Shown: positions 21,665 to 22,806 of the stretch, one piece after another
Layout: each line of letters opens with the position of its first letter
How positions within the stretch are numbered: position 1 is the stretch's first letter
Notes under the pieces: model-generated
What the model saw: only the letters and a program-made list of their open reading frames with translations
What the model was told of the DNA's origin: nothing
Database searches by the model: none
Translations under genes and position numbers: made by a program
Origin: an uncultured beta proteobacterium
GTDB lineage: Bacteria > Pseudomonadota > Gammaproteobacteria > Burkholderiales > SG8-39
Direction of reading: 5' to 3'
Assembly (NCBI GenBank): GCA_902826155.1
Contig: CADEDU010000010.1
Location: 1 to 22,806 of the forward strand
Length of the DNA: 22,806 bases

Positions 21665-22806
21665 ATGACTCGTATCCTGCGATTCCTATCGGTAACCATC
21701 ATCGCGTCGTGGTTCGCCGTCACCCCCGCCCACGCCCAACAACTCGCGCACTACGATGTCTACACCGACGGCGAGACCATTCATCTGTTGACCGGCTACG
21801 GCCGCAAGGGCGAACCGAACATCGCCCTGTGGCATCGCCGCTCGGTCGATGGCGGCCAGAACTGGAGTGCGCCGGTACGCGTCAACACCGATGGCGATCG
21901 GCTCTCGGCGCATCATCCTGGCGAGAATCCGCAGATCGCCGCACGCGGTAATCGCATCGTAGTGGCGTGGACCGCCCCGCCGGCGGGTGCGCGACGCGGC
22001 GGCCCGATCGGCATGACGATCTCCGACGATGGCGGCAAGACGTGGAAGCCCGCGCAGCCCTCGTTCCCCGAGACGACCGGCTCGCAGACGTTCATGGAGA
22101 TGACCTTCAGCGCGAACGCGCTGCACATGGTGTGGCTGGAACGGCGCGATCGCACGCAGTCGCTGCGCTATGCGCAATCGGCGGACGGCGGTTTCACTTG
22201 GGCCGCGCCGCGCCCGCTTGCTCCGTCAACCTGCGATTGCTGCTGGAACAGCCTGGCGGTGTCGCCGGCCGGCGAAGTCTCGGCGCTCTATCGCGGCGAG
22301 CAGCCGCGCGACATGATGCTCGTCACCTCGAAGAACGGCACCGCCTGGCGTCAGACCGGTTCGATCGGCGGATTCGGCTGGGAGGTGCGCGGTTGTCCGC
22401 ACGTCGGCGGCGGTCTGGTGCACGACGCCAAGGCGCTGCATGCGATCGTGTGGACCGGCAAGGACGATCGCGTGGGCCTCTACTACCTCACCTCCACCGA
22501 TGGCGGCAGCAGCTGGAGCGCGCCGCGTCGCATGGGAAGCGCCGATTCGAAGAACGCCGATCTCGCACGCGCCGCCGACGGATCACTCGTCGCGGTGTGG
22601 GACGAACCGCGTGCGCTCGGCGCGATGATTCAACTGTCGCGATCGACCGATGGCGGCGCGAACTGGTCGGCGCCCGAGCGTGTGGGCGAACACAAAGACG
22701 CAACGCTACCGCGCGTGGCGGCAAGCGCGAAAGGCACCGCCGTGTTCTGGATGGAAGGTTCGCCCTGGCGCGGCGGGGCGCTGAAGGTCAACGGCCGCGA
22801 GGTGCC
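21665..22806 (+). CDS. Exported sialidase-like beta-propeller protein, cut by the window end
   Basis: The open frame runs off the window after 380 codons. It has a signal peptide of about 24 residues (cut at AHA-Q). Five Asp-box (BNR) motifs S-x-D-G-G-x-x-W are visible at S60, S120 (with one extra D), S172, S277 and S327, the pattern of six-bladed sialidase-fold propellers. The usual sialidase FRIP arginine motif is not seen, so true sialidase activity is doubtful. A Cys cluster C190-x-C192-C193-W and a later GCPH (C244, H246) stand out and could bind a metal or form disulfides. It is divergent from the third Bug receptor across 146 bp. The start ATG at 21665 lacks a strong ribosome site. Confidence 0.85.
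   Translation, partial: MTRILRFLSVTIIASWFAVTPAHAQQLAHYDVYTDGETIHLLTGYGRKGEPNIALWHRRSVDGGQNWSAPVRVNTDGDRLSAHHPGENPQIAARGNRIVVAWTAPPAGARRGGPIGMTISDDGGKTWKPAQPSFPETTGSQTFMEMTFSANALHMVWLERRDRTQSLRYAQSADGGFTWAAPRPLAPSTCDCCWNSLAVSPAGEVSALYRGEQPRDMMLVTSKNGTAWRQTGSIGGFGWEVRGCPHVGGGLVHDAKALHAIVWTGKDDRVGLYYLTSTDGGSSWSAPRRMGSADSKNADLARAADGSLVAVWDEPRALGAMIQLSRSTDGGANWSAPERVGEHKDATLPRVAASAKGTAVFWMEGSPWRGGALKVNGREV

Noticed and set aside
1..22806. Frequent GCGATC/CGATCG words throughout
   Set aside because: They are spread through coding regions on both strands and fit the codon use of a GC-rich genome; no clustering was noticed, and a count against a random model would be needed.

Overview
This is a GC-rich, densely coded bacterial window that reads as a betaproteobacterial (Burkholderiales-like) chromosome. 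The main taxonomic hint is three separate Bug/TctC-type periplasmic solute receptors, a family greatly expanded in that order. The proteobacterial-style two-gene indolepyruvate ferredoxin oxidoreductase, the divergent LysR/DoxX pair and the NnrU-type membrane protein fit the same group. No rRNA, tRNA, CRISPR array, integrase or transposase was seen.

Layout, left to right. 1-2641: the 3' part of an IorB-type gene converges with a Bug receptor gene, and two copies of an 81-84 bp hairpin element lie between them. 2642-6050 (+): a DUF2189 membrane protein behind a possible FNR-type promoter, a CitE-like CoA-ester lyase, an AhpD-like protein overlapping a thioredoxin-like protein (ATGA), and a RidA-family protein. 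6104-6679 (-): an NnrU-family membrane protein. 6745-13527 (+): a tight six-gene run, iorA, EamA permease, second RidA, amidohydrolase, 2-keto-3-deoxygalactonate kinase and 2-keto-3-deoxy-6-phosphogalactonate aldolase; the last three overlap by 4 bp each. 13546-15034: divergent DoxX and LysR genes. 15128-17554 (-): a Bug receptor and an N-acyl-D-amino-acid deacylase. 17555-18059: 505 bp without a convincing gene, holding 12-bp tandem repeats and several hairpins. 18060-20513 (+): a secreted aqualysin-like subtilase with a PKD domain, then an exported MsrB. 20547-21518 (-): a third Bug receptor. 21665 to the end (+): an exported sialidase-like beta-propeller protein cut by the window edge.

How the genes may work together (inference). 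The theme is scavenging and breakdown of organic acids and amino-acid derivatives: Bug receptors for carboxylates, a D-aminoacylase, a 2-oxoacid:ferredoxin oxidoreductase, imine/enamine deaminases (RidA), a CoA lyase and the lower DeLey-Doudoroff enzymes. The amidohydrolase-dgoK-dgoA coupling and the AhpD-like/thioredoxin-like pair with an unusual CIIC centre are the best candidates for uncharacterised functions. Nothing here is a recognisable defence or mobile system.
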